A DNA stretch of 64,000 nucleotides from Siphonodentalium dalli (taxonomy: Eukaryota; Mollusca; Scaphopoda; Gadilida; Siphonodentaliidae). The notes beneath the pieces were generated by a model, which saw only the letters and a program-made list of their open reading frames with translations, had not been told where the DNA came from and did no database searches. Below, in pieces: positions 11,727-22,471 of the stretch. The stretch spans positions 149,910,875 to 149,974,874 of the forward strand of contig CP136062.1 of NCBI GenBank assembly GCA_032622095.1. The letters run 5' to 3'. A program made the position numbers and the translations under genes. Every line of letters starts with the position of its first letter. The first letter of the stretch is position 1.

Positions 11727-12312
11727 AGTACGGGCTTTGACCTTGAATTGTCCATTTTGAAGGTCAAGTTCAAGTGGGGTCACGATTTGACCAGTCCAAA
11801 ACACTGACCGGACAAAGGTACCCGACAAACGTGCCCGTCGAAATCCATCCGGTTTTACCCGATTTGACCTTGAATTGATCATTTTGAAGGTCAAGGTCAG
11901 ATCGGGGTCACGACTCGACCCGTCCAAAACACTCAGTGGACAAAAGTAACCCTATGTATAAAATTTCGTCGAAATCCCATCAAAATTGGCGATTTGACCT
12001 TGAATTGACCCGATTTCAAGGTCAAGGTCACGTCGCACGGGAAAATGAATATGCTTATGAGTCTGCCCATACGAAAGTACCCCCACATACCAAGTTTCAT
12101 CGAAATCCCGTGATATTCGGGCGTTTGACCTTGAAATTACCCGATTTCAAGGTCACGTCGCACGGGCAAATTAATAGGCCCATGTCACTCCCCGGCCGAA
12201 AATATCCCCACATACCAAGTTTCATCGAAATCGGCTTGGCCGTTTTCGAGTCTTTTTCGAGTCCATCGATTACAGACAGACACACACACTGATCTTCCAA
12301 AATATATAATAG
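11727..12312. repeat. Diverged tandem repeat, 4 x ~130 bp, with TGACCTTGA/TCAAGGTCA motifs
   Basis: The word TTTGACCTTGAA begins units near 11737, 11864, 11994 and 12125 (127-131 bp apart). Most units then carry its inverse, TCAAGGTCAAGGTCA or a variant, about 20-30 bases on. Units 3 and 4 also contain ACCAAGTTTCATCGAAATC or a close relative, and the block ends in ACAGACAGACACACAC. TCAAGGTCA is the known monomer site of ERR/NR5A nuclear receptors; here it may be only a repeat word. Frames on both strands are by-products. Confidence 0.8.
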
Positions 12313-12763
12313 ACTAGCCGATAAGCCCGACGTTGTCCGGGCTATTCAAAAACAAAATTTCAAGTCGATAGCTCTACCCGTTTCCGAGATCTGGTCTGCG
12401 CATGCGCGAAGCTGGCGTCGCACGGACTCGGCGACCCGATAAAATTCGTATCCGGGGCAAGATACATTCACATAGCAAATTTCAAGTCGATAGCTCCACC
12501 CGTTTCCGAGATCTCGTCTGCGCATGCGCGAAGCTGGTGTCGCACGGGCTCGGCGACCCGATAAAATTCGTATCCGGGGCAAGATACATTCACATAGCAA
12601 ATTTCAAGTCGATAGCTCCACCCGTTTCGGAGATCTCGTCTGCGCATGCGCGAAGCGGGCGCCGCACGGGCTCGCCAATACGACAACGTTCACCGCCTGG
12701 TCAAACTACACACACGTACCAAGTTTCGTCCCGATCGGTCGAGAATCGTAGATTTGTATTAAT

Positions 12764-12795
<32 letters not shown>

Positions 12796-13281
12796 AACAT
12801 ACAGACAGAGGTCTTCAAAATAGATATGAGACTAGCCGATGAGCCCGACGTTGTCCGGGCTATTCAAAAACCAAATTTCAAGTCGATAGCTCCACCCGTT
12901 TCCGAGATCTGGTCTGCGCATGCGCGAAACTGGTGTCGCACGGGCTCGGCGACCCGATAAGATTCGTATCCGGGGCAAGATACATTCACATACCAAATTT
13001 CAAGTCGATAGCTCCACCCGTTTCCGAGATCTCGTCTGCGCATGCGCGAAGCTGGTGTCGCACGGGCTCGGCGACCCGATAAAATTCGCATCCGGGGCAA
13101 GATACATTCACATAGCAAATTTCAAGTCGATAGCTCCACCCGTTTCCGAGATCTCGTCTGCGCATGCGCGAAGCGGGCGCCGCACGGGCTCGCCAATACG
13201 ACAACGACGACCGCCTGGTCAAACTACACACACGTACCAAGTTTCGTCCCGATCGGTCGAGAATCGTAGATTTGTATTAAT

Positions 13282-13317
<36 letters not shown>

Positions 13318-13866
13318 TACAGACAGAGGTCTTCAAAATATATATGAGACTAGCCGATGAGCCCGACGTTGTCCGGGCTATTCAAAAACCAAATTTCAAG
13401 TCGATAGCTCCACCCGTTTCCGAGATCTGGTCTGCGCATGCGCGAAACTGGTGTCGCACGGGCTCGGCGACCCGATAAGATTCGTATCCGGGGCAAGATA
13501 CATTCACATACCAAATTTCAAGTCGATAGCTCCACCCGTTTCCGAGATCTCGTCTGCGCATGCGCGAAGCTGGTGTCGCACGGGCTCGGCGACCCGATAA
13601 AATTCGCATCCGGGGCAAGATACATTCACATAGCAAATTTCAAGTCGATAGCTCCACCCGTTTCCGAGATCTCGTCTGCGCATGCGCGAAGCGGGCGCCG
13701 CACGGGCTCGCCAATACGACAACGACGACCGCCTGGTCAAACTACACACACGTACCAAGTTTCGTCCCGGTCGGTCGAGAATCGTAGATTTGTATTAATG
13801 ACAGACAGACAGACAGACAGACAAACAAACATACAGACAGAGGTCTTCAAAATATATATGAGATTA
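12313..13866. repeat. 3 x 518-bp tandem array built from 122-bp subunits
   Basis: ACTAGCCGAT starts units at 12313, 12831 and 13349, exactly 518 bp apart. Each unit has about 2.5 copies of a 122-bp subunit (TTTCAAGTCGATAGCTCC, CCGTTTCCGAGATCT, then TGCGCATGCGCGAA). A single-copy part follows with ACCAAGTTTCGTCCCGATCGG, then a (GACA)n tract. Units 2 and 3 are almost identical; unit 1 is slightly more diverged. The open frames of up to 146 codons on both strands exist only because 518 is not a multiple of three per subunit edge and CpG-rich sequence has few stops; they are not genes. Confidence 0.95.
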
Positions 13867-15470
13867 TAGCTACCAATGAGATTTTCCAGACCTCTACACA
13901 ACACTTATAAAAAATATAAACAGTCATCCCCTAATTTCGTGTTCACAATTCTAGTCAATAGATGCACCAAAGGATATATTATAATCACAGTGTTGTTTCC
14001 AGTCAGGCATAATATACACAACATAAATGAGATGTATTGTCAAATTTAAATGCATTTACACTTTTTTGGGACAGTACTTGCACAAATTGTACACAGAACT
14101 GTTCTATACTCACAGATTGGTCCCCAACCGGACAAATCACCACTTTGAAACACATTCAGGCACAGGGTTAACATTTGGAAATAAACCTGATGCCTAAACT
14201 TGTGTTGTCCATATCTCATGAGACATCAGTGGATACATTGTGAACCAATAATTCATTGGAATTTTTCATTGACGAAGCTTGCACTAAATTACTGCAAGCT
14301 GGTTCAGTATCGAACAAATGGCGTCAGAACATTTAATATGTGTGACCCCAAATTGTTCATAAAATTGTGATCCTTTTTATATCATGTTTCCACCTCCAAT
14401 TTATAATTAGCTCAATTTGACGAATTCAAGTTTGAGCTATTGCCATGGGTTGGCATCCGTCGTCCGTGCGTACGCAGATCTGTCAAAAATTCCATTCAAC
14501 GTACACTACAGGCATCTGATCGTCACAAAACTGCATGTGGAACTTACGATTGACGTCGAGGTGAGAATTATTGATTTTTTCCCGAATAACGTTAAAAACA
14601 ACAACAAGACCACCAGCATTCCAATCTCCGGATTGACCTCCAGTATATATTATCTAAAACATTCCGACTTTTCGCATTCCTTATCTCTCCATTGACCGTG
14701 ATGTATGACCTTATACCAAATTGAGCTCCATTGTCTTTGACACTTTCATTTGTGACTCAAACATTTTGTCAGCTTCCACCGCCCTGTCTGAGCTATAGAT
14801 TTCAGTTTGGAGATGGCACTGGCAGACGAATTACAATACATCTTCATGATATAAATGCAATAAAACCTTATTCCAAAGATGACCTACATCTTAATACAGG
14901 ATCGTGCCATGACAGATTCCACCTGACAGCTTGTCAGCGTCTAACTATCAATAAACTCAGATATCCGATTGCTTCATCATCTGGGCAGTAAACATCACCG
15001 CCACAAGGATCCTAAAGCTGATTACACAAAGATATCTGCGTCCTCTCGTCCTACACATAACTTGTGGAAACCTATATCTCATTTCCGATAGGACAATGCG
15101 ACATTATAAGTCTTCACGTTTCATCTGATAATATCTGAATATATCATCCTAAACGGTCCAAATGTTATTGTTCAAGAATCAAGGACACATATCAAATGAT
15201 GATCTGCCCTTTTAAAATTGAATCAATTCTATGATGTCCGTGGGCCTTACTGACGTAGCTAGTGTTAGCGGAATAAAGAAGCTTCGGAAAAAAAATAATC
15301 ATATCTAAAGCCGATTATAGGGGTGCTACGTACTCCAAGTTTGGAGTTTGGGATGATACCCGGGAAGATTTGAAAGGGCCGTCGGCCCTCTCCTACAACC
15401 CACTTTTGAATGCTGTAATTCCGCTGAAGAGCGTGTGTAGGGTTTGCGAGTTTGTAAGTAGATTGATATA
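13867..15470. other. Non-coding stretch with dispersed repeat pieces
   Basis: No gene is recognised. A segment near 14425-14480 (GAGCTATTGCCATGGGTTGG, CATCCGTCGTCCGTGCG) resembles a repeat type often met in mollusc genomes; that attribution is from memory and uncertain. The piece at 15066-15130 has a diverged relative at 15901-15965 (ATCT-ATTT-C-ATAGGA), on either side of the next segment. Confidence 0.4.
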
Positions 15471-15510
15471 TACCCATGCACAGTAGGTGTGTGCCTACTG
15501 TGCATGGGGT
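15471..15510. repeat. Perfect 15-bp-arm hairpin
   Basis: CCCATGCACAGTAGG (15473-15487) is followed, after six bases, by its exact inverse CCTACTGTGCATGGG (15494-15508). The surrounding sequence (about 15300-15890) has GGTGCTACGTACTC near both ends (15330 and 15852), so the hairpin may sit inside a larger unidentified repeat. Confidence 0.85.
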
Positions 15511-16012
15511 GGATGCCACCGAAGCAAGAAGCAAAGCCCCACCACATTCCGAACCAGGACCGGCGGAGAAGACTTACCTTGATTTCTGTGTGAGTTTTGT
15601 GCGTTGGTGTATATACCATTTTGGGTTGTGAATAGTTGTAATTTATTGTCCTATTTAGTGCTTGCATGAACTCCAGTTGCCGTAGTCTGTTGTATTCCGG
15701 GCTTGTACTACGGGCTCAATACTATAGGAAGAGGGTGCAATGCCAGCCAGTTGACTTAATGTCGGTCGGGGCTCCTCAACTATTGATGGTGCAATGCCCG
15801 CCTTCCACTCCTGTGCGAGTGTCAGAACCCGTTGACCTGGTTGTGTGGTGCGGTGCTACGTACTCTCGTGTTTGTCCTGAATATATATAACTGGTGGTCA
15901 CCTGTATCTAATTTACAATAGGATGATATGTCATTATAATATTTCACAGCTGATCAGATCATAAATGGATTGTATGCTCTGAGTATTGGATAGTTCACCT
16001 TAACGAATGTCT
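15511..16012. other. Non-coding stretch
   Basis: No gene is recognised. A minus-strand AGGTAAGT-like splice-donor word occurs near 15573-15580, but without a supporting protein match it is not called. Confidence 0.4.
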
Positions 16013-16092
16013 TCAGAATTAAGAAGGGTGTGTTAGTCTTGAGAGAGTTAGTAACTCCCAATCAAGACTAACACCACCCTTCTTATTCTAAA
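16013..16092. repeat. Inverted repeat with ~26-bp arms
   Basis: AAGAAGGGTGTGTTAGTCTTGA (16021-16042) pairs with TCAAGACTAACACCACCCTTCTT (16062-16084), with one extra base on the right. The loop contains a smaller dyad, GAGTTAGTAACTC. Weaker pairing (TGGATAG-TCA) seems to extend outward to about 15985 and 16125, which would fit a small hairpin transposon. Confidence 0.8.
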
Positions 16093-16689
16093 GGCACGAG
16101 TGAGATGATCTATCCATTATAGACGATTCATGATTATATGATTCACGATTATATTTGATTAATTATGCCTGACTGTTACTAAATTCGCTATGCCATATTT
16201 CCAAAAAATAACTCTGAATATATTACCTCAGCCAACATGATGAGGAATCGTTTGAAAGTATATTTTCGAGTATTTCTTAGACCTTTGTGAAGACATCAAG
16301 AAATAAGTTTTGGCTACAGTTTAACTTTTGGTGGATCAAGAACGCGATGAGGTAAATTAAGGGCATTACTGAGTTGGTAATGTATATATACAGATTTTAA
16401 AAACAGTTTAGCTGAATCGTGGTTCAAAGTCTGAACATTTCCGTATTATTAAAGGAAAATTGTTGGAACACCTGATTATTCTCCATTTATCGAAATTGCT
16501 TGTTGAACCGCTTCGTTCGAAGTTTCATTAGAAATTAGTTAGATTTGTTTCCACCCAACCTCCCCCATTTCCCAAGAAGAATATCAATTGCAACAATTTC
16601 ATGTAGTCGCGCTTGCGTTGTATTATTAAGAAATCAACCAATAATAATTCGAGCGTCTGTACAACTCGCGCCTAATTGTCTGTTGTTGA
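16093..16689. other. Non-coding stretch upstream of the LINE fragment
   Basis: AT-rich, no gene or clear repeat seen. Part may be 5' sequence of the LINE that follows, but the endonuclease domain expected there is not recognisable. Confidence 0.4.
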
Positions 16690-18540
16690 ATGCTCGAATG
16701 TTTGTTAATTGATTTATTGGTAAGACAGCACAAGCGCAGTGTCTTAGCCATTAAGAGCGACATGTATAGCAAAAAAACTTATGGTCTGTATCGACGAGTA
16801 AAACAAAAAATCAAAGAGGAAAAAAACGAATCCTGGAAAAAAGTAACAACCAGCTTAAATGACCAAAAACATGGATAGGAACTTCTGGCAAACATTCAAA
16901 ACACTCACGGGCCAAGGAACAACACATCATCAGAAAATTCAAAATCTCTAACTGACCAAAATGGCAAAAATATCTGAAAAAGACCACTAAAAAGCAGAGA
17001 GTCTACGCAAAATCCACACCACCCATATTTAACAACCGTTTTAAACGTTACGTCAACGATTATATCGATGACAACTCCGAACTCTTCGCACCACTACTAA
17101 AAGACAAAGTCGAACCGGGTGACAAAAATCCCCTAATGGCCGAAATCGATTTACAAGAGGTGAGAAGGAATCTGAGCCGTGGCAAACAAAGCACCTGCGA
17201 CGATGATTTCACGTACGGCGTAATCAGACAATCGCCGAACGAGCTAGTCATAAGACTCACGAGTCTATATAACCAATGCCTGAGACTTGGTTACTTTCCC
17301 AAAACATGGAAAACATACAATCGGGACTATATATGATTCCTAAACCCGGGAAAGATCATACAATCCCAACCAATTACAGGCCTATCAGCTTACTAAAATG
17401 CACTGAAAAACTTTTCGAAAGAATCATTAGCAGCCGTATAAAGACTCACCTAGAGAGCATTAATTGTTTCAACAAATATCAAAGGGCTTATAGAAGTGGA
17501 AAAGATGGCATAGAACACGTATATAGACTAACGGAAGACATCAGAACAGCAATGAGTCGAGGCTGGGAAACGGGAGCCATATTCCTCGATGTAGAAAAAG
17601 CTTTCAACTCTGTATGGCACACTGGTTCTTAGATACAAACTCAGAACACATTCTTAACCCTTTACCCAACAGAAGGGCCCTGTGCCAATGCATTCTCTTA
17701 TATATGCGAGTCGACCATAGGTCGCCTCGCATATATAAGAGAATGCATTGGCTTAACACATTTAAAATTATAAAATTGTTAAAGAATGTAAGAAAAAATG
17801 GTAAAAAGTGTTTAAAAAAGATTTTTTTAGGCCAATGCATTCTCTTATATATGCGAGGCGACCTATGGTCGACTTGCATATATAAGAGAATGCATTGGCA
17901 CAGGGCATAACTATAACCATCACAATGTGGTCAATGAGCCGGTTCCAATGATATCCATATTTGTATGGTTTTATTGAGACAGACCCAAGATATTTTAGGC
18001 TGTTGAAGCTTTATTTGGCCGGTTTTGGCCGGTTTGTTGGGTAAAGGGTTAACACACAGGAACATCGCCGTAAGATTAAATGACGATATCTCCGAAAAAG
18101 TCAATCTTATGGCTGGCACGCCCACCCCAGCGGTCAGTATTAAGCTCTCTCCTTTTTTAGTATACGTCAACGATATCCCAATAGACCCAACACAATGCGT
18201 ACAAGCATCACAATTTGTAGATGATATAGGCTTATGGACACTAGCAAAAAATGACAAACTGATCGAAATTAGACTGCAAAAACAACTTACAGAACTAGCA
18301 AAATGGTGTTCCAAATGGAGAATAAAATTTAATCCAAAGAAATCACAGTACTCAGAAAAGCCCTTTTCGAAATACGCCCACCCCCATTCGGGCCCTCCAT
18401 TTATCTGCAGAAATCCCATACATCAAACAAAGGCTCCAAGAACTCGCTGACCTGACATTAACCTCAATATGTAACTCCAGTCTCATGCAAGAACTCAATC
18501 TGATGAAAATCATCCTCAGCAAACGCTAATTACTTGACAC
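16690..18540 (+). pseudogene. LINE ORF2 fragment with reverse transcriptase, split by a miniature transposon
   Basis: This is a Jockey/I-like non-LTR retrotransposon remnant. The linker part reads YRRVKQKIKEEKNESWKK, and then, in another frame, FWQTFKTLTG. The RT domain follows, with LYNQCLRLGYFPKTWK (about 17260), IPKPGKDHTIPTNYRPISLL (about 17337) and the motif-A aspartate in AIFLDVEKAFNSVWH (about 17575). After the insertion at 17658-18048 it resumes with LTHRNIAVRLNDDISEKV and ends the catalytic core with YVNDIP and FVDDIGLW (about 18215; the family usually has FADD). Removing the insertion joins TTC with TTAACACACAGG as F-L-T-H-R, the normal RT reading. Several frameshifts and stops occur, and the N-terminal endonuclease is missing. 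The copy is dead. Confidence 0.88.
17658..18048 (+). mobile_element. piggyBac-like miniature element A, copy 1 (391 bp) with two nested hairpins
   Basis: The ends CCCTTTACCCAACA and TTTGTTGGGTAAAGGG are inverted, flanked by TTAA at 17654-17657 and 18049-18052. The TTAA target is the hallmark of piggyBac transposition. Inside are two near-perfect 67-bp hairpins (17685-17751 and 17832-17898), each beginning CCAATGCATTCTCTTATAT and ending with its inverse. They lie either side of an A/T-rich spacer. No transposase. It interrupts the RT domain of a LINE. Confidence 0.92.
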
Positions 18541-19170
18541 GCGAGGTCGATTTAGCTACGCGAAACTAACACAAAGTACATTTCAGATAAATCTTTCCAG
18601 TAATCTAAATCACATTTCAGCGCCCCAACAGGTAATATTATGTTTCAAAGGGCTCTAGATGCGTACTGATCTATGCAGGCAAACACATGCAGTGGAATGG
18701 CCACGTCCCCTGTAACAAAACATGTTCTCAATAACTTTACTCACCACCCAAGGCAAACAATCTAAACCACTAACAAAAATGGAAACCACGAAACATCGAT
18801 CGAACAACGCGAATCTATACTCGGCCGAATTCGCCGAAAATTTGTCTAACAAGAAAACATTCATTTACAGAAACTAGCGCTCGTATTTAACACATTCCAC
18901 TCACCGACAACAAACACCAAGCAGGACCCGGTGTTAAACCGACCCAGCACTAGCTTGGGGTGGGTGCAAGGAACTTCAGACCCACAAGTGGTCACCAGCT
19001 CTCATCGAGTTGAGAAGTGCACATACCAACATATGTTCGGCCAGCTTGCCGCTCTGGCCTTTCTTCGGGCGTCGTGACGGCTCAAGAACACACTGTCACT
19101 GTCCAATATGTATATATAAAAATTTTATCAAAAATAAAGAAAATACCAAAAAAACAAAAACAATCTATTG
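18541..19170 (+). pseudogene. Probable LINE 3' part and A-rich tail
   Basis: Continuing from the RT fragment, short protein-like stretches appear in shifting frames (for example RFSYAKLTQSTFQINL near 18547). The sequence then passes into an A-rich end near 19125-19170. This probably is the C-terminus and 3' untranslated tail of the same element. The end is approximate and no target duplication was identified. Confidence 0.45.
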
Positions 19171-20790
19171 AATGTATATTATGTGCATATCTCTCTTATT
19201 TATACCATTCACATATATTGTCAGCTATTAAAGTCTACCAAATACTGTTTATACCATTATTTTGTAAATACTTGCTTCCATCTACGCCCGTGTCCGGATG
19301 AGGATTGGTGGAAAAGACAAATCGAAACAACACGTTACAGCTAATGCAAAAGCCGCCCATTAGGCCTGGAACGCTCTTTACAGCACCCATCACACTACAT
19401 CATCACCTGAAATAAAATAACAAACATGAGCATACAGAACATTCAAATTTAATAATTATCAAAACAGACACACAAACACCTTGCTAGTAGAGTGACATAC
19501 CGTTGACAAACGATCTAAACTTACTGATTTATTTTAGTTATTCTATCAAAGCTACATAGTATGACCATAAATTGTGGACGCATATATGTATGATTTGGCG
19601 GCAGCACGCACGCCTTTATGCCGAGGAAGTCCTTGACTATTCAGAATGCCTGTTTGCAGGGTATTCGGACATAACTAACACAACTAACACCACATTAACC
19701 CTGTAACACGGGCCCCGTTCCTAATTTCAGCGCACCACACGACTCGCTCAGCAACTATACACACATATTAAAGGGACACATCGGGACACCCAACACCCCT
19801 TATTAAAGCTCGTGGGCTCTTCCCCATACAACAATTCAATTCAACTTTTGCCGCGTTCGGACATGACGATTCTCTATGTTCAGATATCATCAAAACAACT
19901 AATCATGGGGTGAAGGAGAAGATCACTCGATCTTTTCGACCATTCCGGGCGCTTCGCGCCATACCACTCTCCTCTGTGTCGTCTAACCGGTCCAAATGTG
20001 TATATCAAGAACCAAACAAGCATATCAAATGATGATGTATTATTTGCTCTTCAATGTCAACCTTGGTTTGTTCATTGATCCTGCTGTAGTTGTGTGTTGG
20101 TGGGCCAAACTGATTTATTGGTGGGCCATATTTTAAAAGTCGATATCTGCGACTTTATTTCATTGAAATCGATTATTTAAAATACAAAAACTTAAGCGAC
20201 ATTGAAATAAGATAATGGTGACAACCAGAACAGCCATGTACACTAGACCACCGCATTGCAAGCCTTTAGAACTTTTCCAACTGCATTACCGTGAATAATA
20301 TTCAGATGCCCCTGCTTTTCTGTCACAGCGTTTGACAAAGTATTATATAAATCTGTGATTTATTTTAGTGATGAATTGGGTGTTGATTCTCTTGTCTTGT
20401 CTTGAGGTGAGTTATAGTCAAAGTTGATGGACTACAGTTATATACAGTAGGCACAGAACCATCTGTGTATTGCGTGGACCCGCTCCATTATAGTATCGCT
20501 TTAGATAACGATCGGCACCGTGAACGATAACTGTATCATGTGATATTTTTTGTTGTCTATATAGTATCACATGTACCGGAACAATTCACATCCACCCATA
20601 GATGCATAACAGGAACCCTGTTGATGGTAATCAATTAATTTGTTCGTGTATATGATCAGATAAACGAAGACATGTAAAACATCTGAACGCATGCAGTTGT
20701 TTATAGATACTTTATTTAAAGCAAGAAGTCGCACATCGGGTGCGGGCATACCCACAAGCTAACCAACTCTAGAATGAAAAATTTAAACGA
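19171..20790. other. Non-coding stretch
   Basis: No gene recognised. A piece near 20005-20040 (CATATCAAATGATGATG) recurs from 15188 (CATATCAAATGATGATC), so some of this is dispersed repeat. The rest shows nothing identifiable. Confidence 0.45.
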
Positions 20791-21245
20791 CGTCAGTTGT
20801 ACACCCTTTTGATATCAGTCATAATTGCGAACCTACAATGTCTCCAAACTAAATTTCGTTCAAATCCGAAAACCCATGGTTAAGATATCTGCGCTGACAT
20901 ACAAACAGCCAAAGATTTCCAGATAAAGCATAACTCTATCGAACGAAGTTTGTAACAAAAGTCATTGTGTACTCTTTTGAAAGCGCTCGCAATTGCGAAC
21001 CACCATCCAAAATTTCATTGAGATCCGATTATCCATGACTGAGATATCTGCGTTTACTGACAAAAACGGAGATAAACCAAATATACAAAGAAAGATAACG
21101 CTATAGAATGGAAAACGCGAATGACGTCATTAGCCCCTCGAGCGAAAGTAGTCACGTGGGCGGTTAACATCCATACCAAATTTCATTCATATCTGATTAT
21201 CCAGGGCTGAGATATACCGAAGGACAGACGGACAAAGTCAATCAA
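20791..21245. repeat. Three ~160-bp repeat units with a TTTCATTGAGATCCG box, ending in a GGACAGACGGACA tract
   Basis: Related units carry CTAAATTTCGTTCAAATCCG (20848), CCAAAATTTCATTGAGATCC (21008) and CCAAATTTCATTCATATCTG (21176). Each is followed by GAGATATCTGCG- or AAGATATCTGCG-like words and then by ACTCTAT/CGCTATAGAA. The last unit ends in GGACAGACGGACAAAG. It is a diverged relative of the repeat at 63060-63615. Non-coding. Confidence 0.75.
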
Positions 21246-22471
21246 GTTTTCTAAGAAAAGTGGGAGAATAACCAGGGAACATGCCCTTGCTTGGTGAGAG
21301 TTCAACAACTAGCGCACATATTAGGGAATATATATGGAAATTACCCCAATTTCTATTGATGCCTCTTATGAATGCTGACACAGCACCGTTAATCTGGCCG
21401 ACTGTGCGCCCGCATCACGATACTCCGCACCTCTCCATCCGAGCGAAAGAAGCAATTTGCTAGATTTGTCATCTTTGATTAGATACTTTGATGTCATAAG
21501 ATATGAGCAATGCGAGTAGATGAGGCTTGCTAGATATAATGTTATAGTTAGTCAGTGTTTTGCGTACCGACATTGATTTCACTTATCTATCCAATCAGAT
21601 ATGTGATCCGGTCATTGATCTGACAACCAATAACACAAAAACAAAACATTCAACACAAACAAAAACAAGGCATACGTCTTCCGAAAAGTACATAATGACA
21701 TTGCCAGAACCCCAACGAACTGGCAACATAGAACAGTGCCAGATCTGTTTAGAGTTGACTCGAAAGAACACGATAGTCGAGCCACAGACCATATGGTAAC
21801 GCAAACTTCAATACGTATTTCGCAACACTTTTGGGATCAATTTGCTCCCAACCAGAGACTACGTGTGGCTACATATGTCGTCCATCCAAGATAAATAATG
21901 GAAATGCAACTATATCCAATGTGTATGTTAACCATCCCTATACTCAATACTAATTTATGAGTAGTTACCCCATAGCAAATGTTCTATAATAAGTTCAACT
22001 GCAGAATTTGTTATCTGAACATTTCCCTCAAATGGTTAAGAATCCTTCTGCACTTATACTATCAGTTTTATGTCTGCCGATTGATTGATTGAAAGTTTAA
22101 CGTCGTTTAGCCGTTAGACCATATCACGACCAATAACAGAATCAGGTATCCAAAAAGATCATAGCGAAGCAACTGTGTAGATAGCCAGACAGTGGATTAG
22201 ATTAAAACAATGAGCTATGTACAAATAAAAGTACCCAAGGGAAAATTATTAGCTTGGTGTCAGGATATAAATTCAAGAACAGACTAGTGTGCAAGCATAA
22301 TATAAGACGCAAATATGTTTACAAAAATATATATAATGGCAAATAAATAAAATTAAATTACCAACGTTGTACATCGAAATATGTAAAGTAGTTTCTAAAA
22401 TCAGATTTTGCATTAACGAGGTATTTATAATATTTGATGACTCGCGCATGAACCTTAACCAATGCGTCAAG
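21246..22471. other. Non-coding stretch
   Basis: No gene recognised. The final part (about 22270-22470) lies downstream of the LINE ORF1 on the minus strand and may be the inter-ORF or ORF2 start of that element, but no endonuclease motif could be read. Confidence 0.4.

Noticed and set aside
12402-13869. Overlapping frames of up to 146 codons on both strands
   Set aside because: They lie wholly within the 518-bp tandem array, occur in several frames at once and end in GACA-tract residues (TDRQTDRQ). Not genes.
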